A stretch of DNA of 18,286 nt from DASWHR01 sp036398095. Its GTDB lineage: Bacteria > Actinomycetota > AC-67. The notes beneath the pieces are model-generated. The model saw only the letters and a list, made by a program, of their open reading frames with translations. It was not told the origin of the DNA and ran no database searches. Shown in pieces: positions 4,909 to 11,996 of this stretch (its first letter is position 1; every line of letters begins with the position of its first letter). The translations under genes were made by a program, and so were the position numbers. Location of the stretch: the NCBI GenBank assembly GCA_036398095.1, contig DASWHR010000061.1, forward strand, positions 1 to 18,286, in the 5' to 3' direction.

Positions 4909-5802
4909 ATGAGGCGCCGCGTCGCGATCCCCGACCCCTACAGCCTCGCCGCCACGCTCGGGCCGTTGCAGCACGGAGCCTACGATCCGACCGTGCTGTT
5001 CGAGGGCGCGATCGTGTGGCGGGCGTTTCGGATCGGGGGCGCGGCGGTGACGGTTCGCTACGAGCGCGTGGCCGGCGGAGTCGACGTCGATGCGTGGGGC
5101 GAGGCCGCCGAAGAGGCGATCGACGCGGCGCCTGCGACGCTCGGTCTTGACGACGATCCGTCCACGTACGTGCCGCACCACGCCATGCTCAAGGATCTGC
5201 ATCGCCGCCATCCGGGGATGCGCATGACGGCGACGGCTGCGATCTTCGAGGCGCTGATCCCGGCGGTGCTGGAGCAGCGAGTCACCGGCCGCGAAGCCAC
5301 CAGCGCATGGGCCGCGATCGTCCGGCGCTACGGCGAGCCGGCCCCCGGGCCGGCACCGCTGAAAGTCGCGCCATCGCCCGAACGTCTGGCCACGCTTCCC
5401 TACTCCGCCATGCATCCGTGCGGCGTCGAGCGCGCCCGTGCCGACACGATCCGGCGGGCGTGTTCGCGCGCCGGGCGGATCCGCGAAGCCGCCGCGATGA
5501 CGCCCGCCGACGCCCGGCGCCGGTTGCGGGCGCTGCCCGGCATCGGCGTGTGGACGGCCGCGGAGGTGACGCGCGTCACGCACGGCGACGCGGACTGCGT
5601 CAGTGTCGGCGACTTTCATGTGAAGAACGTGGTGGCGTGGGCGCTCGCCGGCGAGCCGCGCGGAACCGACGAACGCATGCTCGAGTTGCTCGCGCCGGAA
5701 GGTGGACATCGCGGGCGCGCCGTGCGTCTGCTGGAGATCGCCGGAATCGCGCCGCCGGCTTTCGGGCCGCGACATCGCCGCCGCGATATCGCATCGTTAT
5801 AG
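4909..5802 (+). CDS. DNA-3-methyladenine glycosylase II family protein (AlkA-like, HhH-GPD)
   Basis: A base-excision repair enzyme that removes alkylated bases from DNA. The 297-residue protein has an AlkA-like N-terminal half (PDPYSLAATLGPLQHGAYDP onward) and a helix-hairpin-helix GPD domain. The hairpin is LPGIGVWTA (about 209-217), followed by VGDFHVKN with the likely catalytic aspartate D235 (counterpart of AlkA D238). There is no C-terminal iron-sulfur cysteine cluster, as expected for AlkA rather than EndoIII/MutY types. Start choice: ATG 4885 sits directly on the edge of the upstream hairpin and lacks a ribosome site. ATG 4909 also lacks one, but has TACCCT (4896-4901) seven bases upstream, the spacing of a leaderless start, so 4909 is preferred. 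Exact substrate range cannot be read from the sequence. Confidence 0.85.
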   Translation: MRRRVAIPDPYSLAATLGPLQHGAYDPTVLFEGAIVWRAFRIGGAAVTVRYERVAGGVDVDAWGEAAEEAIDAAPATLGLDDDPSTYVPHHAMLKDLHRRHPGMRMTATAAIFEALIPAVLEQRVTGREATSAWAAIVRRYGEPAPGPAPLKVAPSPERLATLPYSAMHPCGVERARADTIRRACSRAGRIREAAAMTPADARRRLRALPGIGVWTAAEVTRVTHGDADCVSVGDFHVKNVVAWALAGEPRGTDERMLELLAPEGGHRGRAVRLLEIAGIAPPAFGPRHRRRDIASL

Positions 5803-5803
5803 C

Positions 5804-5827
5804 GGCCCCTTGCATTTCGAAGGGGCC
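5804..5827 (+). terminator. Hairpin after the DNA glycosylase gene
   Basis: GGCCCCTT (5804-5811) and AAGGGGCC (5820-5827) form an 8-bp stem two bases after the glycosylase stop. No T run follows, so termination is uncertain. Confidence 0.4.
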
Positions 5828-5861
5828 GGAGCGTAGGGTCGATCCGAGGAAAGGGGTCCGG

Positions 5862-6248
5862 ATGGCACACAAGAACGCCGGCACGCTTCGGCGGATCGAC
5901 GAGGCCATGTTGCGCGAGGACATGGAAGCCTTTTTCGCAGAGTTCACGCCCGATGTGATCGCTCACGTCTCGGGGAAGAACTCGCTCGCCGGCGACTACA
6001 AGGGGCTCGACCAGTTCCAGTCGCTGTTCCAGCAGTTCATGGAGCGGGCAGGCGAATACACGTTCGAGAACCACGCCTACCTGGCCGACGACGAGCACGG
6101 CATCGTGTTGCAGCGCGGAACCTACGCCAAGGGCGGGAAGCGGATCTCGCTGGACGAGGTGTTCATCTCCCACTTCCGCGACGGGAAGGTTTCCGAGATG
6201 TGGTTCGTCAGCGCCGACCAGCCCGCGCTCGACGATTTCATCGGCTGA
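5862..6248 (+). CDS. NTF2-like / SnoaL-like domain protein
   Basis: A 128-residue soluble protein with the pattern of the NTF2-like fold. An N-terminal helical part (LRRIDEAMLREDMEAFFAEF) is followed by TPDVIAHVSGKNSLAGDYKG. Beta strands follow, including GIVLQRGTYAKG and ISLDEVFISHFRDGKVSEMW. The HFRDGKVSEMWFVSADQ ending is typical of SnoaL-like or polyketide-cyclase-like proteins of unknown substrate. Start ATG 5862, with GAGGAAAGGGG upstream. No catalytic residues can be named with confidence, and the substrate is unknown. It may be carried with the glycosylase gene or have its own promoter. A strong terminator follows. Confidence 0.8.
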   Translation: MAHKNAGTLRRIDEAMLREDMEAFFAEFTPDVIAHVSGKNSLAGDYKGLDQFQSLFQQFMERAGEYTFENHAYLADDEHGIVLQRGTYAKGGKRISLDEVFISHFRDGKVSEMWFVSADQPALDDFIG

Positions 6249-6264
6249 CCGAGCGCGCATGAAC

Positions 6265-6295
6265 AACGACCCGCCGAGTCCTTCGGCGGGTCGTT
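6265..6295. terminator. Bidirectional terminator between convergent genes
   Basis: A perfect 13-bp stem, AACGACCCGCCGA (6265-6277) and TCGGCGGGTCGTT (6283-6295), with loop GTCCT, between the NTF2-like gene and the convergent protease gene. Each side ends in TT only, so it is a strong stem with a short U tract. Confidence 0.75.
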
Positions 6296-6315
6296 CGTTG
6301 TGCGCCTTCGTTGCC

Positions 6316-7713
6316 CTACGACACCAGCGCGAGACGCACCGCGCCGTATGCGTCGGCGACGCCCCAGCCGTAGTCGCTGTCGAAACCCTTCGAACCGCGA
6401 TCTTTGGCGGTCCGGATCAGGATCGACTCGACTTTGGCCGGCGTCAGCTTCGGGTTCGCGTCCAGCATCAGCGCGACGATTCCCGCCACGTGCGGCGCCG
6501 ACATCGACGTTCCGCTATAAGCCACGTAGAGCGATGCGTTGTTCGCGAAGGCCGCCGGATCGCCGGTTCCCGGTGGAGGCAATCCTTCGCTGAGCGGAAT
6601 CAGGATCGAGGGCCGCGCCATTGCCGAGAAGATCGCGACGCCGGGCGCGGCGATGTCGACCTGCGGGCCGCGCGACGAAAAGTTCGCGACCGCGCCCGCA
6701 CCGCACGTGGACGTCTCGGTGTATCCGTAGGACTTGCAGATCGCTCCGACGGTAATGACCTCTTCCGCGCGCGCGGGACCTTGGCCGACCGTGTCGGCGT
6801 CCGGCCCGGCGTTGCCGGCCGAGAAGACGCTGACGACCCCGGCCTTGTGTGCCGCCTTGACCATCAGCACGATCGGCTCGAACTCGTCGTCGGCTTCGAG
6901 CGTGCCCCACGAGTTCGACGCGACGCGGATCCCGCCGGGAAACGCGTCGTCGTTGCGGTGCTTGAGCAACCATTCGTAGGCCAGCAAAGCGTTCGTCTCG
7001 AAGCCGAGGTCGTAGAGCAGGCCGTGATGCGCGTCGGCGATCTTCAAGCTCACCAGGCTCGCGCCGGGCGCGACGCCTTCGAAGTTCAGCCCCTCGCCGC
7101 CCGCACCGGTTCCGGCGACGATGCCTCCCACGTGGGTGCCGTGACCGATGGTGTCCACCGGCGTGCCGGTCGCCTCCGCGTACTGGTCGGTGTACTCGCC
7201 GTCTTGGATCGCGTCCATGAACCACGCGGGCTCGAAGTTGATGTGAGCGGCGACGCGGTCGGCAAGATCCGGATGCGTCGAGTCGATCCCGGTGTCCACG
7301 ATCGCGACCGTGACGTCTTTGCCGGTGTAGTCGCGCGCGAGCCGGTTCGTGTCGCCGCGCAGCAGGTTCACCTTCGTGTCCAGGCGCGCGCCGTAGTTGT
7401 GCATCTGGAGCCGGCCGTCGGCATCCACGTACTGCACGTCGCGCCAGCGTGCGATCGTTCGGTAGGCCGAGATCGGGCCGAGCACGATTGCCGCGTCGAT
7501 CGAGTCCAGGACCGCCGCGTTCGTAATGCCGGCCGCGGCGAGCCTGCGGATGGTCGAGCGGTCCACGTCGTGGGTGAAGCCGACGATCGCGCGCGGCGAG
7601 ACGTCGGGTGAGAGCAGATCGGTGTCGAAGACGGCTGAGGGTCGGGCGTATGCCCCTGCGCCGACGGCGGCGATGACCAGCATCGCCGCGAGAATCAGTT
7701 TCGCGATCTTCAA
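6316..7713 (-). CDS. Secreted S8 family (subtilisin-like) serine protease
   Basis: A 465-residue exported endopeptidase. Residues 1-23 (MKIAKLILAAMLVIAAVGAG...) form a signal peptide; about 27-125 looks like an I9-type propeptide. The catalytic domain runs to the C-terminus, with D140 (VAIVDTGID), H191 (GHGTHVGG), the oxyanion N301 (SAGN) and S403 (SGTSMSAPHVAG) all present, so it should be active. There is no extra C-terminal domain or cell-wall anchor. Start chosen at TTG 7713: GGAGG stands six bases upstream and translation begins exactly at the signal peptide, whereas the upstream open frame gives a basic, proline-rich stretch unlike a protein start. It is divergent from msrA with a 196-base gap. 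Natural substrates are unknown. Confidence 0.92.
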   Translation of the reverse strand: MKIAKLILAAMLVIAAVGAGAYARPSAVFDTDLLSPDVSPRAIVGFTHDVDRSTIRRLAAAGITNAAVLDSIDAAIVLGPISAYRTIARWRDVQYVDADGRLQMHNYGARLDTKVNLLRGDTNRLARDYTGKDVTVAIVDTGIDSTHPDLADRVAAHINFEPAWFMDAIQDGEYTDQYAEATGTPVDTIGHGTHVGGIVAGTGAGGEGLNFEGVAPGASLVSLKIADAHHGLLYDLGFETNALLAYEWLLKHRNDDAFPGGIRVASNSWGTLEADDEFEPIVLMVKAAHKAGVVSVFSAGNAGPDADTVGQGPARAEEVITVGAICKSYGYTETSTCGAGAVANFSSRGPQVDIAAPGVAIFSAMARPSILIPLSEGLPPPGTGDPAAFANNASLYVAYSGTSMSAPHVAGIVALMLDANPKLTPAKVESILIRTAKDRGSKGFDSDYGWGVADAYGAVRLALVS

Positions 7714-7909
7714 CGGAATCCTCCATCTGGGTCGGATCGACCGGAAAGACTTCTGCGCACCCGCGGACGGCTCCTTGCCGATCCGCGGGGACCAACCGGG
7801 ACGCTTCTTCCCGCGGCCTCGCGCGTTCATCCGATTCGGCGGATGCGTCCAGTTTGCCAGACTCACCGACGCGGGGCGCGGTAGGGTGACCGGCGCGAAG
7901 GAGGTTGGA

Positions 7910-8536
7910 ATGTTGCATCGAAAAACCAGCATGGTGGCCCCGGATAAAGTGCTCCCCGGCCGCGCGACGCCGATGTCGGTTCCCGATCGGCACCATGCGC
8001 TCGGCTCGCCTCTTCGAGCGCCCTGGCCCGACGGCAGCGAGACCGCGATGGTCGCGATGGGTTGCTTCTGGGGTGCCGAGCGGATCTATTGGCGCCTGCC
8101 GGGCGTGTATTCGACGTTCGTCGGCTACGCAGGCGGGTATACGCCGAATCCGACGTACGAGGAAGTGTGCTCGGGGCTGACCGGCCACGCCGAGGTTGCG
8201 GTCGTCGTCTTCGATCCGACGAAGATCTCGTACGAGGATCTGCTGAAAGCGTTCTGGGAGAACCACGACCCGACGCAGGGGATGCGGCAAGGCGGCGACA
8301 TCGGGACGCAGTACCGCTCGGCCATCTACACCTACGACGACGAGCAGTTCGACGCGGCGAAGCGCTCGTGCGACCGGTACCAGGCGTTGCTACGCGAGAA
8401 GGGCTTCGGCGACATCACGACCGAGATCGCGCCGGCGCCCGAGTTCTACTATGCCGAGGACTATCACCAGCAGTACTTGTCGAAGAACCCCACCGGCTAC
8501 TGCAACCACGGCTTCTGCCAAGTCCAATACTCCTAA
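7910..8536 (+). CDS. msrA: Peptide methionine-S-sulfoxide reductase MsrA
   Basis: MsrA reduces methionine-S-sulfoxide in proteins or free, repairing oxidative damage with electrons from thioredoxin. The 208-residue protein contains the active-site motif GCFWGAE with catalytic C52, the conserved GYAGGYTPNPTYEEVCSG region, and GTQYRSAIY. The C-terminal GYCNHGFCQ supplies recycling cysteines C198 and C203, the three-cysteine arrangement of E. coli-type MsrA. The N-terminal extension of about 40 residues is also E. coli-like. Start ATG 7910 follows a perfect GGAGG. Its stop overlaps the next gene's start (TAATG), so it is translationally coupled to a membrane acyltransferase. Confidence 0.96.
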   Translation: MLHRKTSMVAPDKVLPGRATPMSVPDRHHALGSPLRAPWPDGSETAMVAMGCFWGAERIYWRLPGVYSTFVGYAGGYTPNPTYEEVCSGLTGHAEVAVVVFDPTKISYEDLLKAFWENHDPTQGMRQGGDIGTQYRSAIYTYDDEQFDAAKRSCDRYQALLREKGFGDITTEIAPAPEFYYAEDYHQQYLSKNPTGYCNHGFCQVQYS

Positions 8537-9657
8537 TGTCGGAACGGCAGCGTGACACTGTGATCGACCTGGTCCGTTCGGGCGCCACCACGACGGTCGT
8601 CTTCTATCACTGGGTCTTTACGATCATCGTGTGGCGGCCGGACGGCCCGCACGCCGATAATCCGATCGGCTACGTGTCCGGGCTGTGGTTCCTGACGTGG
8701 ATCCTTCAGGTGTTGCCGCTGTTCTTCATGGCCGGCGGCTACACGCACTCGCTCGCGTGGGCCAAGTATCGCGCCGCGCCGCGAGCATGGCGCCGCTTCG
8801 TCGCGAGACGCGCCGGACAGCTGCTCGGTCCGGCCATGCTGCTCGTCGCGGTCGTGCTGGGTGCGGCGTGGTTGATCGCCGCGCTTCGGCCCGGCCCGGA
8901 CCCGTGGTTCTCGCGCGGCGTGATCTTGGTGCTGTCCCCGCTGTGGTTCCTGGTCGTCTATCTGATGCTCGTCGTCACGGTGCCCGTGTGGGACCGGCTC
9001 CACCGGCGATTCGGCGAGCTTGCACCGATCGGCTTGGCCGTGTGCGCGATGGGCGTGGACGTCGCCCGCTTCCGCTACGGAATCGGAGGCATCGCGCTCG
9101 CAAATCTGGTGTTCGTCTGGGCCGCGTGCCATCAAGTTGGCTGGTCCTGGGAGCGACTGCGCGCGGCACCGAGACGGTTCGGTCACGCGTTGATGCTGAT
9201 CGGATTCGCGGGACTGGCGGGCTTGACGAACATGGGGCTGTATCCGCGCTCGATGGTCGGCACGACGTCGCCGCTGGATCGCTTTTCGAACATGGGGCCG
9301 CCGACCCTGCCGATCATCGCGCTGTTCGCGCTGCAACTCGGGCTCGTCGTGGCATCCCGCGAGCATCTTGCGCGGTGGGCCGAGCGGCCGCGCATCGCGG
9401 GCGGCGTCGCATGGCTCAGCCGAAACGCGATGCCGCTGTTTCTGTGGCACTCCGTGGGGTTTGCGTTCTTCTTCGCGGCGATGAAGCTGTGGCTGTCGGT
9501 TCCGGAATCGCCGACGACGCTCTGGTGGCTTTCGCGGCCGCTGTGGTTGATCGGTCCGGCGCTCGCGACGGTGCCGTTGCTCGCGGCGAGCGCGCGTTTG
9601 CTGCGTCCGTCGGGTGCGGTCACCGCCGCGCGCCCGCGCGGCGCGATCCCGGCCTGA
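8536..9657 (+). CDS. Acyltransferase-3 family integral membrane protein
   Basis: A 373-residue protein with about ten hydrophobic segments. The first membrane helix contains FYHW with H25, at the place of the essential histidine of acyltransferase-3 proteins, and LPLFFMAGGYTHSLAW matches the family's second-helix signature. The SRNAMPLFLWHSVGF segment near the C-terminus is also typical. Family members transfer acyl groups to cell-surface sugars, lipids or antibiotics; the substrate here is not evident. The start ATG 8536 shares a base with the msrA stop (TAATG), which implies coupled translation. The next gene begins five bases after its stop, so the three genes form an operon. Confidence 0.85.
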   Translation: MSERQRDTVIDLVRSGATTTVVFYHWVFTIIVWRPDGPHADNPIGYVSGLWFLTWILQVLPLFFMAGGYTHSLAWAKYRAAPRAWRRFVARRAGQLLGPAMLLVAVVLGAAWLIAALRPGPDPWFSRGVILVLSPLWFLVVYLMLVVTVPVWDRLHRRFGELAPIGLAVCAMGVDVARFRYGIGGIALANLVFVWAACHQVGWSWERLRAAPRRFGHALMLIGFAGLAGLTNMGLYPRSMVGTTSPLDRFSNMGPPTLPIIALFALQLGLVVASREHLARWAERPRIAGGVAWLSRNAMPLFLWHSVGFAFFFAAMKLWLSVPESPTTLWWLSRPLWLIGPALATVPLLAASARLLRPSGAVTAARPRGAIPA

Positions 9658-9661
9658 GCCC

Positions 9662-10357
9662 GTGGGTCCGCTCGTCCTTGCCGCGGGCCTGATCGTCTAC
9701 AACTCGCTCGCGAATCGGTGGAAGCCGTTTCATGCGTGGGCATACGTTCCGGCGAACGTGGTGATGGCCGGCGCCGTCGTTGCGATGGGCGCGTGGGCAT
9801 TCGACCTGGACCGACGGGTGATGGGGTTGCGATGGGAATCCGCATGGATCGGAGCGGCGATCGGGGTCGCGGCGGTCATCCCCGTCTTCGCGCTCTTGCC
9901 GTTCGAACGGGGACGGACGCTGCTGCGAGACGAGCGACTCGCCGGTGTGCGCGGCGCCGGCGCTGCCTACATGCTCGCGATCCGCATTCCGATTGGAACG
10001 GCGGTCGTCGAAGAAGTCGTGTTTCGCGGTGTGCTGCTCGGCAGCGTGTTGCATCGCGGATCCGCCGCGGCCGTTGCGGTGTCGAGCGTCGCGTTCGGCT
10101 TGTGGCACACCGTGCCGACGCTTCTGATGGCTCGGCAGAATCGCCTCGATATGCGGGTCGTGCCGGCCGGCGTTCTGCTGACCGCAGCCGCGGGAGTTTT
10201 CCTGGGGTGGCTCCGAATCGAGACCGGCTCGGTTGCCGCGCCCCTGTTGCTGCACGCGTCGATCAACTCCCTGGCCGCCGCGGCTGCGATGATCGCGCTC
10301 TCCGGTTCCGGTCACGGGTCCGCCAGCCAACCGCCGCCGAGCGGTCCACCAGATTGA
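9662..10357 (+). CDS. CPBP family intramembrane metalloprotease (Abi/CAAX-type)
   Basis: A 231-residue membrane protein. It has the CPBP motifs: E117-E118-x-x-x-R122 (EEVVFRG), H149 in FGLWH, and H198-x-x-x-N202 in HASIN, the residues that bind the metal and catalyse cleavage. Five or six hydrophobic segments are visible. Family members cleave prenylated proteins or peptides, or protect against bacteriocins; the target here is unknown. The start is taken as GTG 9662, five bases after the acyltransferase stop, giving MGPLVLAAGLIVYNS; the frame is open farther upstream but would overlap the previous gene. No clear ribosome site is seen, which fits coupled translation. The C-terminus is a short Gly/Ser/Pro tail. 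Confidence 0.88.
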   Translation: MGPLVLAAGLIVYNSLANRWKPFHAWAYVPANVVMAGAVVAMGAWAFDLDRRVMGLRWESAWIGAAIGVAAVIPVFALLPFERGRTLLRDERLAGVRGAGAAYMLAIRIPIGTAVVEEVVFRGVLLGSVLHRGSAAAVAVSSVAFGLWHTVPTLLMARQNRLDMRVVPAGVLLTAAAGVFLGWLRIETGSVAAPLLLHASINSLAAAAAMIALSGSGHGSASQPPPSGPPD

Positions 10358-10452
10358 AAGAGTGCGACCCGTAGCGAAGGGCTGCAATCGAAGCAATGAG
10401 TTTTCGCATAGGCAACTATTCGGCGGACATGGTCAAGATTCCTGGACGAACG

Positions 10453-10824
10453 TCAGACGACGCTCGTGCATCGGTAGTAGCCGGCGCCTTGCGAGATCAC
10501 CGAGCACAGGAGCGGCCCGCCGGCCGGAAGCCCGAAGGAATCGGTTCCCATCGCTTGCGGCCCGAGTTGTGCCGAGCATGAAGTGCCGCCCGAACAGGAG
10601 AGTATCCAGACCGCGCCGGCAGCGTCGGTCACCCGAACCTGCAGATCCGCTCGTGATGAAGAACCGTAGATAATAAGCGTCGGCCCTGCGATCGAAAACG
10701 TGCAGCTCGTGACGCTGGAGTAATACCCGCCGCACTCACTGATGAGCAGCGCCCGCGCCGGCGACGGGGCGACCATGGCTGCAACGAGTCCGGCGGTGAC
10801 CAACATCCGATTGAGTTTGCGCAT
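10453..10824 (-). CDS. Small secreted cysteine-rich protein, paralogue-like to 1745-2170
   Basis: A 123-residue protein of unknown family. Residues 1-25 (MRKLNRMLVTAGLVAAMVAP...ARA) form a signal peptide with an A-x-A cleavage site. The mature part has six cysteines: C31, C41, C77, C83, C107 and C119. C31/C41 lie in ECGG...SCT and C107/C119 in LPAGG..CSV..QG...CT; spacings of 10 and 12 match C28/C38 and C123/C135 of the protein at 1745-2170. The extra pair C77/C83 lies in the central part. Start ATG 10824 has GGAGGT five bases upstream; a frame beginning at 10947 would bury the signal peptide. It lies beside the tandem repeat array of the tRNA-Arg island. An extracellular structural or binding role is only a guess. 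Confidence 0.68.
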   Translation of the reverse strand: MRKLNRMLVTAGLVAAMVAPSPARALLISECGGYYSSVTSCTFSIAGPTLIIYGSSSRADLQVRVTDAAGAVWILSCSGGTSCSAQLGPQAMGTDSFGLPAGGPLLCSVISQGAGYYRCTSVV

Positions 10825-10933
10825 CTCCCACCTCCGCCCCCATGGTGCACCCGAGATGCCCGAGTTGTCTAGGGCGGTCGTCGCGAAACGAAGCCCTCGG
10901 AACGAAGGACCGAGCGAACAAGATGGCCGCCGA

Positions 10934-11050
10934 GTGTCAAGCATCAACCGAAGTAGGCGTCAAGAATCAGCCGAAGTAGATGTCAAGGATCAGGTGAAGG
11001 CCTGTAGACCATCACCCGAAGCCATTCCGACAAGCATCAGGCGAAGGACG
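10934..11050 (+). repeat. Degenerate tandem array of 23-bp repeats (about five units)
   Basis: Units start at 10934, 10957, 10980, 11003 and 11028. The core is GTCAAG-n-ATCA-nn-CGAAG-TAG. The first two units differ at few positions, the third is less alike, the fourth is 25 bases and only partly matches, and the fifth matches again in CAAGCATCAG-GCGAAG. On the minus strand each unit reads CTTCGGnTGATnCTTGAC. It ends about 12 bases before the tRNA-Arg fragment. It could be a protein-binding array, for example arm-type recombinase sites, or a simple decayed repeat. Confidence 0.7.
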
Positions 11051-11061
11051 ACATCTCGATG

Positions 11062-11107
11062 GCGCGGCCGCAGGGACTCGAACCCCGAACCTTCTGATCC
11101 GTAGTCA
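11062..11107 (-). repeat. Copy of the tRNA-Arg(ACG) 3' part; candidate attachment site
   Basis: 46 bases match 11906-11951 with one difference (C at 11077 against T at 11921). It corresponds to tRNA nucleotides 29-73 plus one base downstream, that is, the anticodon arm to the acceptor end. The remainder of a tRNA (acceptor 5' strand and D-arm) is missing. Such a 3' fragment is what site-specific integration at a tRNA gene leaves at the far end of an element. Confidence 0.8.
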
Positions 11108-11115
11108 TCTCAAGC

Positions 11116-11131
11116 TCAGCGCTGTAGCCGC
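11116..11131 (+). repeat. 16-bp direct repeat, left copy (flanks higBA)
   Basis: TCAGCGCTGTAGCCGC occurs here and at 11854-11869 without mismatch, just inside the tRNA-derived repeats. A 13-base core, AGCGCTGTAGCCG, occurs again at 11156-11168. The core contains the palindrome AGCGCT. Confidence 0.7.
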
Positions 11132-11155
11132 GCACGTTTGCGCAGGTCGATCGCG

Positions 11156-11168
11156 AGCGCTGTAGCCG
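11156..11168 (+). repeat. Third copy of the AGCGCTGTAGCCG core
   Basis: An exact 13-base match to the core of the flanking 16-bp repeats, 25 bases after the left copy. It lies upstream of the higB promoter. Confidence 0.55.
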
Positions 11169-11208
11169 AAGTTATCTGCTCAGAATCGTGGTTTCTCCTC
11201 ATCGCGTC

Positions 11209-11238
11209 TTGACGGATAGTAACGCAACGCGTTATGTT
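11209..11238 (+). promoter_or_regulatory. higBA promoter with overlapping dyad operator
   Basis: A -35 box TTGACG (11209-11214) and a -10 box TATGTT (11233-11238) are 18 bases apart. Between and into the -10 lies a perfect dyad TAACGC-AAC-GCGTTA (11220-11234), a likely site for HigA autorepression. The -10 ends five bases before the ATG at 11244, so the toxin message would be leaderless or almost so. Confidence 0.55.
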
Positions 11239-11243
11239 TGGGC

Positions 11244-11525
11244 ATGATTCAAAGCTTTCGCGATCGGGACACCGAACGGCTCTTCCAGCGAAATCCAGTA
11301 CGCCGATTCGGACCTTCCGTTCAGAAGGCTGCACTCAGGAAGCTGCGAATGCTCGATGCGGCAGTCATTCTCGAAGACCTTCGGGTGCCGCCGGGCAATC
11401 GGCTTGAACGCCTCAAGGGTGACCGGGCCGGTCAATACAGCATTCGGATCAACGACCAGTGGCGCGTTTGCTTCCGCTGGGTCGGAGAGAACGCTCACGA
11501 TGTCGAGATCGTTGACTACCACTAG
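11244..11525 (+). CDS. higB: HigB-type toxin (RelE/ParE superfamily mRNA interferase)
   Basis: A 93-residue protein. It begins MIQSFRDRDTERLFQ and contains RKLRMLDAA, LRVPPGNRLERLKGD and a C-terminal YSIRINDQWRVCFRWVG...DVEIVDYH, the HigB/RelE signature. Such toxins bind the ribosomal A site and cut mRNA; the antitoxin holds them inactive. Start at ATG 11244 (a TTG two codons earlier is also possible); no Shine-Dalgarno is visible, but a -10 box lies just upstream, suggesting a leaderless start. The antitoxin gene follows after nine bases, toxin first as in hig loci. The pair lies between tRNA-derived repeats. Confidence 0.93.
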   Translation: MIQSFRDRDTERLFQRNPVRRFGPSVQKAALRKLRMLDAAVILEDLRVPPGNRLERLKGDRAGQYSIRINDQWRVCFRWVGENAHDVEIVDYH

Positions 11526-11534
11526 GAGAATCCG

Positions 11535-11831
11535 ATGACCAAGAAGCTCGCTCCGGTTCATCCGGGAGAGATCCTGCTCTCGGAGTTCCTCGAGCCGCTT
11601 CAAATCTCGCAGTACCGGCTCGCGAAGGCGATCCATGTTCCGCCGCGCCGTATCAACGAGATCGTGCACGGCGATCGATCGGTCTCCGCCGATACCGCCA
11701 TCCGGCTCGCGCGATATTTCGGAACATCCGAGCGATTCTGGCTCAACCTGCAGACCCAATACGATCTGGACATCGAGCGAGACAAGATCGGCACGAAAGT
11801 CAGCCGCGAAATCTCACCGCTCGCCGGATGA
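11535..11831 (+). CDS. higA: HigA-type antitoxin (XRE-family HTH)
   Basis: A 98-residue DNA-binding antitoxin. It begins MTKKLAPVHPGEILLSEFLE and contains the helix-turn-helix ISQYRLAKAIHVPPRRINEI, then IVHGDRSVSADTAIRLARYF and SERFWLNLQTQYDLD, the usual HigA sequence. It neutralises the HigB toxin upstream and normally represses the operon through its own HTH; the dyad at 11220-11234 is the likely operator. Start ATG 11535 with AGGAG six bases upstream. After its stop lies the right copy of the 16-bp repeat and then the intact tRNA-Arg gene. Confidence 0.94.
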   Translation: MTKKLAPVHPGEILLSEFLEPLQISQYRLAKAIHVPPRRINEIVHGDRSVSADTAIRLARYFGTSERFWLNLQTQYDLDIERDKIGTKVSREISPLAG

Positions 11832-11853
11832 CGTCCTCCAAATCAGATGGTGT

Positions 11854-11869
11854 TCAGCGCTGTAGCCGC
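11854..11869 (+). repeat. 16-bp direct repeat, right copy (flanks higBA)
   Basis: Exact match to 11116-11131. It starts 22 bases after the higA stop and lies 36 bases from the tRNA-derived repeat. Confidence 0.7.
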
Positions 11870-11906
11870 CACTGAACAACAAGCTGAAAGCCGTTTCCGC
11901 TGTCAG

Positions 11907-11979
<73 letters not shown>

Positions 11980-11996
11980 TGGTAGGACGAGGAGAA

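Noticed and set aside
5307..5861. Extended frame fused in front of the NTF2-like protein
   Set aside because: It overlaps the glycosylase gene in another frame, and a good ribosome site precedes ATG 5862.
6515..8290. Long minus-strand frame overlapping the subtilase and msrA
   Set aside because: An arginine-rich shadow of two clear genes in other frames.
10396..10581. A 61-codon plus-strand frame beginning MSFRIGNYSADMVKIPG
   Set aside because: Most of it is antisense to the secreted protein gene at 10453-10824, it lacks a convincing ribosome site, and no family is recognised.
10934..11050. CRISPR array
   Set aside because: The 23-bp units are contiguous with no unique spacers, and no cas genes are present.
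10742..11104. Plus-strand frame ending in RRDSNPEPSDP
   Set aside because: Its end is the antisense of the tRNA-Arg fragment and its start is antisense to the secreted cysteine protein; no ribosome site or family.
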